DNA of 64,000 bases from Desulfoluna butyratoxydans (GTDB lineage: Bacteria; Desulfobacterota; Desulfobacteria; Desulfobacterales; Desulfolunaceae), in NCBI RefSeq assembly GCF_900699765.1, contig NZ_CAADHO010000004.1:124001-188000 (forward strand). Reading direction: 5' to 3'. The notes beneath the pieces were generated by a model. The model ran no database searches, had not been told where the DNA came from, and saw only the letters and a program-made list of their open reading frames with translations. Of the stretch, positions 47,395 through 55,173 are shown piece by piece; the first letter of the stretch is position 1, and each line of letters starts with the position of its first letter. The position numbers were made by a program, and so were the translations under genes.

Positions 47395-47951
47395 GAGAGA
47401 TCTCCCTGCACATCCTGGACGTTGTGGAAAACGGCATCGCCGCAGGGGGCAGCCTGATGACCCTTGTGGTGGATGAGGACGTTGAAAACAACTGGCTGTC
47501 CATCACCATCTCGGACAACGGCAAAGGTCTTTCGCCCGAGCAGCAGGCAAAGGTGGCGGATCCCTTTTTTACCTCCCGCACCACCCGGCGCGTGGGCATG
47601 GGGCTCTCCCTGCTCCAGGCCGCGGCCGAACGGTGTGACGGGCGTTTTTCCTTTGCCTCCGAGGAGGGAAAAGGCTCCCGTGTTTTCTGCTCCTTTGTGT
47701 ATGATCATATCGACCGGGCCCCCCTGGGGGATATGGCCATGACCATGGAAGTTCTCATGGCCGGGTACCCGGAGGTGGATTTTCTCTATCGTCACCTGTA
47801 CAATGGGCGCGAATTTCTGTTTGACACGCGAACCATTCGGCAGGAGCTGGAAGGGATCCCCTTAAATGAACCCGCCGTGCTCAGGCACTTGAAAGCAGGT
47901 ATCGAAGAGGAACTTGAAATCCTCAGAACTGAACGGGCAGATGATAGATGA
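47391..47951 (+). CDS. Histidine-kinase-like ATPase domain protein
   Basis: A 186-residue HATPase_c protein. It begins VREISLHILDVVENGIAAG, where the N-box is DVVENGI. The G1 box is SDNGKGLSPEQ and the G2 region is RRVGMGLSLLQAAAER. No phosphoacceptor domain is present. GTG 47391 overlaps the preceding stop (GTGA) and matches the usual MREISLHILDI start of homologues, so it is chosen over GTG 47379. A second kinase-like ATPase in the same operon implies a phospho-signalling pathway, by inference. Confidence 0.8.
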   Translation: MREISLHILDVVENGIAAGGSLMTLVVDEDVENNWLSITISDNGKGLSPEQQAKVADPFFTSRTTRRVGMGLSLLQAAAERCDGRFSFASEEGKGSRVFCSFVYDHIDRAPLGDMAMTMEVLMAGYPEVDFLYRHLYNGREFLFDTRTIRQELEGIPLNEPAVLRHLKAGIEEELEILRTERADDR

Positions 47952-48055
47952 CGGGCCATGGCCAGGACGCATGGTTCCCTGGCCCCAATGATCTATGACC
48001 TGAACCCTATGACCTACATTACCTACGATTATCCTATTGGGAAGGAGACGTTGAT

Positions 48056-48424
48056 ATGGCAAAGCTCTCTGTTGCAGACCTCAAAGCACTCAAAGAAAAA
48101 GTATCCAAGGATATTTCACTTCGTGAAGGAAAGGCCAGGGTGCTTGTGACGGTGCACATGGGGACCTGCGGCATCGCTTCCGGTGCCCGGGCCGTCATGG
48201 ATGCCCTGATGGAAGAGATGGACGCGTGCGATCGAAGCGACATCCGCGTGATGGCCGCAGGCTGCCTGGGCATGTGCAGCAGCGAGCCCAACGTCACGGT
48301 GGAGATCGACGGGGAACAGCCCGTGGCGTATCAGTTCATGGACGCCAACAAGATGAGGCAGGTGTTTAAGCGCCACGTGATCCTGGGAGAGGTGCAGTCC
48401 GATTTTGCCATGGCGACAATGTAG
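48056..48424 (+). CDS. Thioredoxin-like [2Fe-2S] ferredoxin
   Basis: A 122-residue protein with the thioredoxin-like [2Fe-2S] motif of the NuoE/HydC C-terminal type: VHMGTCGIASGA, then AAGCLGMCSSEP. It has a C-terminal VAYQFMDANKMRQVFKRHVI region as in hydrogenase-associated ferredoxins. GGAAGGAG precedes the ATG. It closes the DRTGG/HATPase/HydA-like module and may feed electrons to or from the sensor. A palindromic repeat begins just beyond its stop codon. Confidence 0.88.
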   Translation: MAKLSVADLKALKEKVSKDISLREGKARVLVTVHMGTCGIASGARAVMDALMEEMDACDRSDIRVMAAGCLGMCSSEPNVTVEIDGEQPVAYQFMDANKMRQVFKRHVILGEVQSDFAMATM

Positions 48425-48476
48425 CCGCCGGCAAGGGCTTTTCAACGAGAGTTTGCCTCCGGCGGCCCTGCCGGAG
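48425..48476. repeat. Composite palindromic repeat (family A), copy 4, short
   Basis: A CCGCCGGC half lies directly after the preceding stop codon, and the core GCCTCCGGCGGCCCTGCCGG runs from 48455. It lacks the AT-rich arms of the longer copies. It may act as a terminator-like hairpin for the module. Confidence 0.6.
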
Positions 48477-48604
48477 ACAAACGGACTCGTGACAAGTGAC
48501 AAGAGAATCCGTCGATGAGGCGGCATGGCTTCAGTGTGGCCGTGCCGCCTTTTTTGTGGGATGAAGCGACGCAAAGGGCCATTGCCCTTAACACGCCTTC
48601 TCCA

Positions 48605-49012
48605 TCATGACCTTACCCACCGGGAGGTTGCCCTGGCGGCCATGCCGTGCCCGTGGTCGAAGATGATCCCTTCCACGGCTGCCTTGCCCTGTTTCCCGAG
48701 ATCGGTCACACGGCCTTCTCCTTTGAGGGTGCCTGTGTTGAAGAGGGGAGAGGGAAAGACAACGCGCATGTTGCTCATGGTAAAGCCCGGCCCGAGATAC
48801 ACCCGGGCCGTCCGGTTCATCAATTCGTCCAGTACGGCTACAAGGAGACCGCTTGTGATCAGTTTGCCGTGGCCGCACATGGCTTCCGGTATCTGGGCGA
48901 CTGCGACCACGACCGACTCTCCTGCGCAGGAGAGCAGGCGGAACCCGCATGGGCCGTGGGCCATGTGGGGCCGATGATTTACCTCGCCGCTGGACGTGTC
49001 AAAGGGTTGCAT
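48605..49012 (-). CDS. PaaI-like hotdog-fold thioesterase
   Basis: A 135-residue protein whose core matches hotdog thioesterases: GHGKLITSGLLVAVLDELMNR (a helix after the GHG turn), then SNMRVVFPSPLF, GRVTDLGKQGKAAVEG and a final ATSRWV strand. These enzymes cleave acyl-CoA thioesters. The next minus-strand genes upstream encode an enoyl-CoA hydratase and acyl-CoA dehydrogenase, consistent with acyl-CoA metabolism. Start ATG 49012 follows GGGGAG. A hydrophilic N-terminal part with cysteines precedes the fold. Confidence 0.65.
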   Translation of the reverse strand: MQPFDTSSGEVNHRPHMAHGPCGFRLLSCAGESVVVAVAQIPEAMCGHGKLITSGLLVAVLDELMNRTARVYLGPGFTMSNMRVVFPSPLFNTGTLKGEGRVTDLGKQGKAAVEGIIFDHGHGMAARATSRWVRS

Positions 49013-49096
49013 CGTTTTGACTCCCCTTATTAATAAGGCATGTGAGGCGCATGGTTGCGTCCGCTTTTTTTTGACGGGGTGCAGCAATCAGCTTAT

Positions 49097-49257
49097 GCCT
49101 CCGGCGGCCCTGCCGGGGGGCAAACTTTTGAAAAGTTTGACAAACAGGTCTTGATAGCTTTGGCATGAATTCCAGCGATTTTGACCGTTCTAATTTTTCT
49201 GCTCACTCTCTTCGTTTTTTGCGGAGCTTTTTTTCAAAAAAGCGACCCGCCGGAGGC
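49097..49257. repeat. Composite palindromic repeat (family A), copy 5
   Basis: Ends are GCCTCCGGCGGCC (49097-49109) and CCGCCGGAGGC (49247-49257). The left half has CAAACTTTTGAAAAGTTTG, a palindrome, followed by ACAAACAGGT. The right half has a GCGGAGCTTTTTTTCAAAAAAGC hairpin. CAGCTTA and AAGCTGAA flank the ends and extend the inverted repeat. It lies between the thioesterase and enoyl-CoA hydratase genes. Confidence 0.82.
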
Positions 49258-49281
49258 AAGCTGAATGGTTACCACCTGTTT

Positions 49282-50025
49282 TTATTTCATCCTGTAGGTG
49301 TAAGCGATCATCATCTGGTTCCTGTCCTCCATCTGCAGGGCGGCCTCCAGCCCGGCGCAGTCAAGGTTGGCATTGATGGCCTCCTTGGTCATGCGGACCC
49401 CCATGGGGTTTTTTTCAGTCATGGCAACGGCCAGCTCCATGGCGGTGTCGATCATCTCCCCTTTGGGGACCACACGGGAGGCAAAGCCCAGGGAGAGGGC
49501 GGTGGGGGCATCCATCCAGTTTCCGGTCAAAAGGTACTCGTAGGCCCTTCCCGACCCGATGAGCCGGGGTAAAAAGTAGCTGGAAGCCATATCTGCTCCA
49601 CCCAGGCCGATATTGATGTAGGCGGCGGAAAACCGTGCGTTTTCCGCAAGGATTCGGATGTCTGAGGCCATGGCCAGGGAAAACCCGATGCCAGCGGCTG
49701 CTCCGTGGACACAGGCGATAACGGGCTGGGGAATACGGCGCATGGCAAGGAACAAACGGCTCATGCGGGCCTGGGCGTCGTAGGCCTTCACCGGGGTCAT
49801 TTTGAAGATCTCCGGGGCATAGGCTTCGGTGTCCAGGCCCGCGCAAAAACCCTTGGATTCGCCTCCGTCCAGAACAAGGACTGTGGTCTCTTCGTCGTGC
49901 CGTCGCTCGGCAAGGAAGGCCTCAAAGGCCTCCACTGTCTCTAAGTCAAAGGCGTTGTATTTTTCAGGCCGGTTAAAGGTCAGGCGGCCGATTTTTCCTT
50001 CTTTTTGATAAACAAACGGTTCCAT
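49282..50025 (-). CDS. Enoyl-CoA hydratase/isomerase family protein
   Basis: A 247-residue crotonase-fold protein. It has the N-terminal LTFNRPEKYNAF motif, the oxyanion region GFCAGLD and GAAAGIGFSLAMASDIRI, and a C-terminal helix. The two catalytic glutamates of classical enoyl-CoA hydratase are not obvious: that region reads INIGLGGADMASSYFLPRLIG. The Asp there lies where dienoyl-CoA isomerases have their catalytic Asp. It may therefore be an isomerase rather than a hydratase. It precedes the thioesterase and follows an acyl-CoA dehydrogenase on the same strand. Confidence 0.82.
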   Translation of the reverse strand: MEPFVYQKEGKIGRLTFNRPEKYNAFDLETVEAFEAFLAERRHDEETTVLVLDGGESKGFCAGLDTEAYAPEIFKMTPVKAYDAQARMSRLFLAMRRIPQPVIACVHGAAAGIGFSLAMASDIRILAENARFSAAYINIGLGGADMASSYFLPRLIGSGRAYEYLLTGNWMDAPTALSLGFASRVVPKGEMIDTAMELAVAMTEKNPMGVRMTKEAINANLDCAGLEAALQMEDRNQMMIAYTYRMK

Positions 50026-50069
50026 GTGGTTCTCCTTCGATTGTTGCGATACGGGGTGGGGACCCTTTA

Positions 50070-51872
50070 TCAGTCTGTAAAGCAGGCCGTCTCTGTTTCG
50101 AGGGAGACGGGTGGCCGGGTGAGGGTGACGGACAACGGCCCTGTTTTCGGCAGTTCGTGGGTGAAGTAGTAGCGGCCCACCGCCAGTTTGCCCTGGTAAA
50201 AGAGGCGGTCCGACGTGCGGATTTTCTGTTCAGAGAGTTTTTGGGAAGCCACGGTCATCTGGGCCAGCCACTGCCATGCCACGGCGACGTACCCGAAGAG
50301 TTCGAGGTAGACGGTGGCGTTGGCAAGGAAGGCCTCGGGCCCCTTTTCCATGGCCACGCTGCCCAGGCCCATGGTGGTGGTGGCCAGGGCCTTTTTGGCG
50401 TCGGAGAGGGCCTGGACATGGTCGAGGAGTTCCGGGCAGGCCTTGGCCTGTTCCATGGTGGCTTCCATCTCCCGATCCAGCAGTTGAAGGGCTTTTCCGT
50501 TTTTCATCATCACCTTCCTGCCCAAAAGGTCCATGCCCTGGATGCCGGTGGTGCCTTCGTGGATGGCGTGGATGCGCATGTCTCGAAAGTGCTGCTCCAC
50601 GGGAAAGTCTTCGCAGTACCCGTACCCTCCGAAGCACTGAATGCTGGCACTGGTGGAGTGGATCCCCAGTTCAGAGGGGAAGGTCTTGGCCACCGGGGTG
50701 AGCAGCTCCAAAAGCAGCTTGTGGTCTGCTCTCTCTTCTTCAGGCCCGGTGTGCATGCGTTCCTCGTATCTGCTGCACTGAAGGATGAGGCAGAGGGCAC
50801 CTTCGGAGATGGCCCGCTGGAACAAGAGCATGCGCTTGACATCCTGATGCTCGATGATGGGGACCGGCGCCCCACCGGGGCCGTCGGTGATTCGGCGGCC
50901 CTGTTTTCGATTTTTGGCGTAGTCCAGGGCTGCGTGGTAGGCTGCCGTGGCAATGGCTGTGGCCCCCATGCCCACCTCCAGGCGGGCGCCGTTCATCATC
51001 TGGAACATATAGGAGAGGCCCCGGTTGGGCTCGCCCACCAGGTAGCCCGTGCAGTCGTCCCGGTCGCCCAAGGCAAGGGCGGTGATGGGAGCCCCCCGGT
51101 ACCCCATTTTGTGGAAGACCTGGGTGACGGTGACGTCGTTGGACGTGAGTTCCCCGTCCCTGTTTTGTCTCAGCTTGGGCACGGCAAACAGGGAGATCCC
51201 TTTGACCCCTGCCGGAGCCCCGTCCATGCGGGCCAGCATGAGGTGCACCACATTGTCCACCGCGTCGTGGTCCCCTGCGGAGATAAAGATTTTCTCCCCC
51301 TTGATTCGATAGGTGCCGTCGGACATGGGAGTGGCGCTGGTGGTGAGGTCCCCCAGGGAAGAGCCGGCTTCAGGCTCGGTGAGGGCCATGGTGCCCTGCC
51401 ATTTTCCCTCCAGCATGGGGGGAAGAAACTGGTTGCGCAGCTCATCCGAGCCAAAGGTGAGGATCAGGTTGGCGGCCCCCATGGTGAGCCCGGAGTAGAC
51501 GGATGCCGAGTAGTTTGCAGACGCAAAGATGAAGTACACGGCGTGCAAAAGGCTTGCTGGCATGTCCTCTCCGCCCCACTTCTGGGGAAAGGTCGCTGAA
51601 ATCCAGCCGTCTTTCCCAAGGGTCTCCAATATGGCGCGGACATCCCGGTGCACGGCCACGGTGCCGTCCACAAGCTCCGGCGGGTTCCTGTCCATCTCCT
51701 CGAAGATGGGGTGCAGGGCCTTCTTGGCAAAGTCAAAGGCCGCATCCAGGACCATGTCCATGGATTTTCGGGTGTGACCGTTTGCTGAGGTCCCCGTGGC
51801 CGGGGCGTCGGTGCCCACAACCTCGTGGAGGGTGAATTTCAGGTTGCGCATACTCACGAATTTGTTCGCCAT
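50070..51872 (-). CDS. Acyl-CoA dehydrogenase
   Basis: A 600-residue long-type acyl-CoA dehydrogenase. The middle domain has the substrate/FAD motifs GTMALTEPEAGSSLGDLTT and YRIKGEKIFISAGDHD. The C-terminal domain has the FGGYGYCEDFPVEQHFRD region and IHAIHEGTTGIQGMDLLGRK, where catalytic Glu is expected. An extra ~120-residue C-terminal extension is typical of the dimeric broad-substrate type. It oxidises an acyl-CoA and hands electrons to ETF. Start ATG 51872 is preferred over 51878 for spacing to GAAAGGA. It heads the acyl-CoA gene set. Confidence 0.92.
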   Translation of the reverse strand: MANKFVSMRNLKFTLHEVVGTDAPATGTSANGHTRKSMDMVLDAAFDFAKKALHPIFEEMDRNPPELVDGTVAVHRDVRAILETLGKDGWISATFPQKWGGEDMPASLLHAVYFIFASANYSASVYSGLTMGAANLILTFGSDELRNQFLPPMLEGKWQGTMALTEPEAGSSLGDLTTSATPMSDGTYRIKGEKIFISAGDHDAVDNVVHLMLARMDGAPAGVKGISLFAVPKLRQNRDGELTSNDVTVTQVFHKMGYRGAPITALALGDRDDCTGYLVGEPNRGLSYMFQMMNGARLEVGMGATAIATAAYHAALDYAKNRKQGRRITDGPGGAPVPIIEHQDVKRMLLFQRAISEGALCLILQCSRYEERMHTGPEEERADHKLLLELLTPVAKTFPSELGIHSTSASIQCFGGYGYCEDFPVEQHFRDMRIHAIHEGTTGIQGMDLLGRKVMMKNGKALQLLDREMEATMEQAKACPELLDHVQALSDAKKALATTTMGLGSVAMEKGPEAFLANATVYLELFGYVAVAWQWLAQMTVASQKLSEQKIRTSDRLFYQGKLAVGRYYFTHELPKTGPLSVTLTRPPVSLETETACFTD

Positions 51873-52075
51873 GATCATCCTTTCAGCTCATAAAAAACAG
51901 CCTTCTATGGTCAACGTAGCAAGAAGATGGTGCTTTTGTGATCAGCAACTTGCATGCCATTTCAGCGAGGCCCTCTTTCCGGGCCCCTTGCGATTGTTTC
52001 TGGTGAATATCCGCGATATGTAGTAGTTCTTTTCGGTGGTATTTAGACTATCCACTGTATTTCGCGGGAGAGCCC

Positions 52076-53704
52076 ATGACACAGGACGAGAGCAGGCTGG
52101 TACGGGACATCACCCAGTGCCTCTACAGCAGCCTTGAGATCGACAAGTCGCTCCATGAAACCCTTCTTTTACTCAAAGAGTTTTTGCCCCTGGATCTGGT
52201 CCATGTCTTTGTACTGGACACCTCGGCCCAGACCATGCGGTACCTCGCCGAAGCCACGGTGAAGCGCGGCAGGCTCATCGACGAGCACATCCAGCTCTCC
52301 TGGGATCACTTCAAGGAGATCAGGGACCAGGCCCACGGGGTGGTTCGGATCTTGGAGAGTGCGGACAGCCCTATGCTCAGGAGCATCCACGCCCATTTCC
52401 TCAGTCATGTGGAAAAGCCTCTCTATTCGCGTAAGAATGATTTTTCCGTGGTGACCATGGGGTTTGATATCGTGCCGCCCCTGGTGGGTGGGTTTGGTAT
52501 GGTGGTGGGTGGTGACCATGCCTACGGGGCAAGGGACGTCGCCCTGATGAAGCTTATCCGGCGTCCCCTTATCGGTGCGGTGCTGAACCTTCTGCACCAC
52601 AGGGACCTGGTGTGCGAGAACGAGCGTCTCTCATCGGAAAAAAAGCAGCTGGAGCATCGCCTGGGGCATAACGGGGACGGCCAGGTGATCGGGGTGGACT
52701 CCGGGCTCCGGGAGGTTTCGGCCATGGTGAACCAGGTGGCGGCCCTGGACAGCCCGGTGCTGATCCTGGGGGAGACCGGTACCGGAAAAGAGGTGGTGGC
52801 CAACGCCATCCACCGGGCCTCCGGGCGCAGCAGGGGCCCCATGGTCCGGGTGAACTGCGGGGCCATTGCCGAAGGCCTTCTGGACAGCGAACTCTTTGGC
52901 CATGAAAAAGGGGCCTTTACCGGTGCCACCCGCCTGAAGCGGGGCTATTTTGAGCAGGCCGACGGCGGCACCATTTTTTTAGATGAGATCGGCGAGCTTC
53001 CTCCCGCCGCCCAGGTCAAGCTCCTGAGGGTGCTCCAGACCCTGGAGTTCAACCGGGTGGGGGGCAGCTGGCCCGTCTCCGTGGATGTGCGCGTGGTGGT
53101 GGCCACCAATCGGGACCTTTTTGCCATGGTCAAGGAGAAGAGATTCCGTGAGGACCTCTGGTTCCGCCTCAACGTCTTTCCCATCCGGGTGCCGCCATTG
53201 AGGGCCAGGAAACAGGATATCCCCGAGCTGGCCACCTGCTTTGTTGCCCGCAAGTCCCGGGAGCTGAACATGGAACCAGCGCCCGGGCTTACCGAATCGG
53301 CGGTTCGCCAGCTCACCGCCTACGACTGGCCCGGCAATATTCGTGAGCTCCAGAACGTCATCGAGAGGGCCCTCATCGTCGGCAGGGGCCGCCATCTCTC
53401 CTTTGACAACCTTGTCTGGGAGCCAAGGGCTTCCTTGTCCGAGACCCGTCTGCCGGACAACGCCGTGGAAGGGTTTCCGTCCATGGATGAGGCCGTGAGA
53501 AATCACATCCACGCGGCCCTGTCCCTTTCCCGGTGCAAGGTGGAAGGACCGGGGGGCGCCGCCGAGCTTTTGGGGATGAACCCGTCCACCCTGAGGAGTC
53601 GCATGAAGAAACTGGGGGTGGGGGTGAGGAAGAAGATTGATAAGGCAGGGGAAACAGGGAAAACAGGTGATAGGGGAAATAGGGGAAATAGGGGAAAAAG
53701 GTGA
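52076..53704 (+). CDS. Sigma-54-dependent transcriptional activator with GAF-like domain
   Basis: A 542-residue enhancer-binding protein. An N-terminal GAF-like sensory domain (about 1-180) precedes the AAA+ domain with Walker A GETGTGKE, the sigma-54 contact motif GAFTGA, Walker B GTIFLDEIGE and the arginine segment FREDLWFRLNVFP. A C-terminal Fis-type HTH (CKVEGPGGAAELLGMNPSTLRSRMKKLG) follows. The last 20 residues (KAGETGKTGDRGNRGNRGKR) are encoded by a microrepeat and look dispensable. It activates sigma-54 promoters in response to a small ligand; targets are not obvious here, though the divergent acyl-CoA genes are candidates. Confidence 0.93.
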   Translation: MTQDESRLVRDITQCLYSSLEIDKSLHETLLLLKEFLPLDLVHVFVLDTSAQTMRYLAEATVKRGRLIDEHIQLSWDHFKEIRDQAHGVVRILESADSPMLRSIHAHFLSHVEKPLYSRKNDFSVVTMGFDIVPPLVGGFGMVVGGDHAYGARDVALMKLIRRPLIGAVLNLLHHRDLVCENERLSSEKKQLEHRLGHNGDGQVIGVDSGLREVSAMVNQVAALDSPVLILGETGTGKEVVANAIHRASGRSRGPMVRVNCGAIAEGLLDSELFGHEKGAFTGATRLKRGYFEQADGGTIFLDEIGELPPAAQVKLLRVLQTLEFNRVGGSWPVSVDVRVVVATNRDLFAMVKEKRFREDLWFRLNVFPIRVPPLRARKQDIPELATCFVARKSRELNMEPAPGLTESAVRQLTAYDWPGNIRELQNVIERALIVGRGRHLSFDNLVWEPRASLSETRLPDNAVEGFPSMDEAVRNHIHAALSLSRCKVEGPGGAAELLGMNPSTLRSRMKKLGVGVRKKIDKAGETGKTGDRGNRGNRGKR

Positions 53705-53705
53705 T
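53642..53705 (+). repeat. Short tandem microrepeat at the end of the activator gene
   Basis: A purine-rich run made of GGGGAAATA-like 9-base units, preceded by GGGAAACA and followed by GGGGAAAAAGGTGATA. The 9-base unit keeps the reading frame, so copy-number change would alter only the length of the RGN-rich tail of the activator. Confidence 0.75.
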
Positions 53706-53720
53706 AGGGAACAAAAGGTC

Positions 53721-54242
53721 ATGGGGGAGAGGGATCAGGTGGTAGAGGAAATGATGGACGTGGAAGCCGGGAAGGTGCCTGCACCGGTGTGGCAGAGTCA
53801 GCGTGTGTTTATCCTGGGGTATGTGGGGGTGGTTTTGATCCCCCTTTTTTTTCTTGTGGTGTATGCCTGCTACGACAAAGGCCGTTGCCGGGGTGAAGGG
53901 CCGGTGACCATCACCTTGACCATGTCGCTGTATGAACCGGGAAGGCCCGGGGGAAGCGGGGGGACCCGGTTTTCCACCATGGCGTCTCCCTCCCGGCAGT
54001 CGTATACCGTGTGGGGGACCACCGAGACCGGCCAGCTGTGCTTTATCGATGTGGATTCGTATCTGGATTATACGGGGTATACCCGGGGGAAAAGGGTTGA
54101 AACCTCCTATACTGTTCACAAGGACCGCGGGGACTGGCGATGGACCGTGGAGGCTGATTTCTGGGTGACGGTCTGGTGCCTGGCCCTTGGGCTCATGGGG
54201 CTGCGCGTGGCCGTTACCGCCCGTGGTAAGGGGGCCGGATGA
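53721..54242 (+). CDS. Hypothetical two-helix membrane protein
   Basis: Not recognised. A 173-residue protein with one membrane helix near residue 30 (VFILGYVGVVLIPLFFLVVYA) and another near the C-terminus (FWVTVWCLALGLMGLRVAV). The loop between them is rich in strands and glycine (GRPGGSGGTRFST, TGYTRGKRVETSYT), probably outside the cytoplasm. ATG 53721 is taken as the start because earlier in-frame codons lie in the microrepeat. It overlaps the next truncated gene by 4 bases. Confidence 0.6.
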   Translation: MGERDQVVEEMMDVEAGKVPAPVWQSQRVFILGYVGVVLIPLFFLVVYACYDKGRCRGEGPVTITLTMSLYEPGRPGGSGGTRFSTMASPSRQSYTVWGTTETGQLCFIDVDSYLDYTGYTRGKRVETSYTVHKDRGDWRWTVEADFWVTVWCLALGLMGLRVAVTARGKGAG

Positions 54243-54424
54243 TCGTTTTGAAAAAATATGTGCTGTTCAGCATGGTGATGCTGTGGGCCGCGGGCGTGGC
54301 CCACGCAAACGGGATCGAGGAGAAATTTATCCGTGCAGGTCTTGTGGACGTGCATCAAATGGATGAGACCATCCAGGTGGACCTGGTGAACTCGGACCCC
54401 CGCAAAAACTATTTAAACGTTTAG
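54239..54424 (+). pseudogene. Truncated exported M15-type peptidase remnant
   Basis: Only 61 residues remain. There is a signal peptide (VLKKYVLFSMVMLWAAGVAHA), then GLVDVHQMDETIQVDLVNSDPRKNY. This resembles the N-terminus of D-Ala-D-Ala dipeptidase/M15 peptidases, where an xVDLxY segment is followed by the zinc-binding domain. All of that domain is missing. The reading frame stops at a TAG shared with the first bases of a palindromic repeat (54424-54447), so the gene was probably cut by repeat insertion or deletion. Confidence 0.65.
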
Positions 54425-54447
54425 CCCCCGGCAGGGCCGCCGGAGGC
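54424..54447. repeat. Composite palindromic repeat (family A), copy 6, single unit
   Basis: A single half unit, GCCCCCGG-CAGGGCC-GCCGGAGGC, followed by ATAAGCTGAATAG, which matches the flank of copy 5. It lies at the point where the M15 peptidase gene is broken. Confidence 0.7.
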
Positions 54448-54540
54448 ATAAGCTGAATAGTTACTCTCGGTCTTGATCCTCGTTTTACCCTCAGCCCAGC
54501 CGTACGCCCCCTCCTGAGGTGGCTCATCTCATGCCCCGTT

Positions 54541-55173
54541 TTACCCAATCTTTTTTTTAAGGGCTTTTGCGGCCTTTTGTGGATCGTCTGCGGCCACGAT
54601 GGCAGAGACCACGGCGATGCCGTCGGCCCCTGCCATCATCACCTCGGCTGCGTTGGCAAGGCCGATGCCCCCGATGCCGACAACGGGGATGCCCACCGCA
54701 GAACGGATTTTCCTCACCCCGTCAAGGCCCAGGGGCAGGGCGGTGTCGGTTTTCGTAGGGGTGGCAAACACAGGGCTGACGCCAATGTAGTCTGCTCCCC
54801 CGCGCTCTGCGGCCAGGGCATCCTCCAGGGATTCCGCGGAGATCCCGATGAGGGCCTCCGGGGGCAGAAGTCGCCTGGCATCGCGGATGTGCATGTCGCT
54901 CTGTCCCAGGTGGACACCGGCGGCGCCCACGGCCAGGGCCACATCCACCCTGTCGTTGATGATCAGGGGGATCCCTTTATCATCCAGCAATACCTTGATG
55001 GCGCGGGCCTCCTCAATGAAGGTTCGGGTGGAGGCCTCTTTTTCCCGCAGCTGGACGCAGGTGACGCCCCCGGAGACAGCACTGCGTACGACCTCCAGGG
55101 TGCTGCGTCCTCTGGAGAGGCTTCGGTCCGTCACCAGGTACAGGGTGTAGTCCACGGTTGAAGGGCGGCTCAT
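54541..55173 (-). CDS. thiE: Thiamine-phosphate synthase
   Basis: A 210-residue ThiE TIM-barrel. It has the N-terminal YTLYLVTDRSL, VQLREKEAS, PLIINDRVDVALAVGAAGVHLGQSDM, IGISAESLEDALAAERGGADYIGVSPVFATPTKTD and GIGGIGLANA. It joins HET-phosphate and HMP-pyrophosphate to give thiamine monophosphate. ATG 55173 overlaps the thiM stop (ATGA), so both are coupled. It is the second gene behind a TPP riboswitch. Confidence 0.95.
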   Translation of the reverse strand: MSRPSTVDYTLYLVTDRSLSRGRSTLEVVRSAVSGGVTCVQLREKEASTRTFIEEARAIKVLLDDKGIPLIINDRVDVALAVGAAGVHLGQSDMHIRDARRLLPPEALIGISAESLEDALAAERGGADYIGVSPVFATPTKTDTALPLGLDGVRKIRSAVGIPVVGIGGIGLANAAEVMMAGADGIAVVSAIVAADDPQKAAKALKKKIG

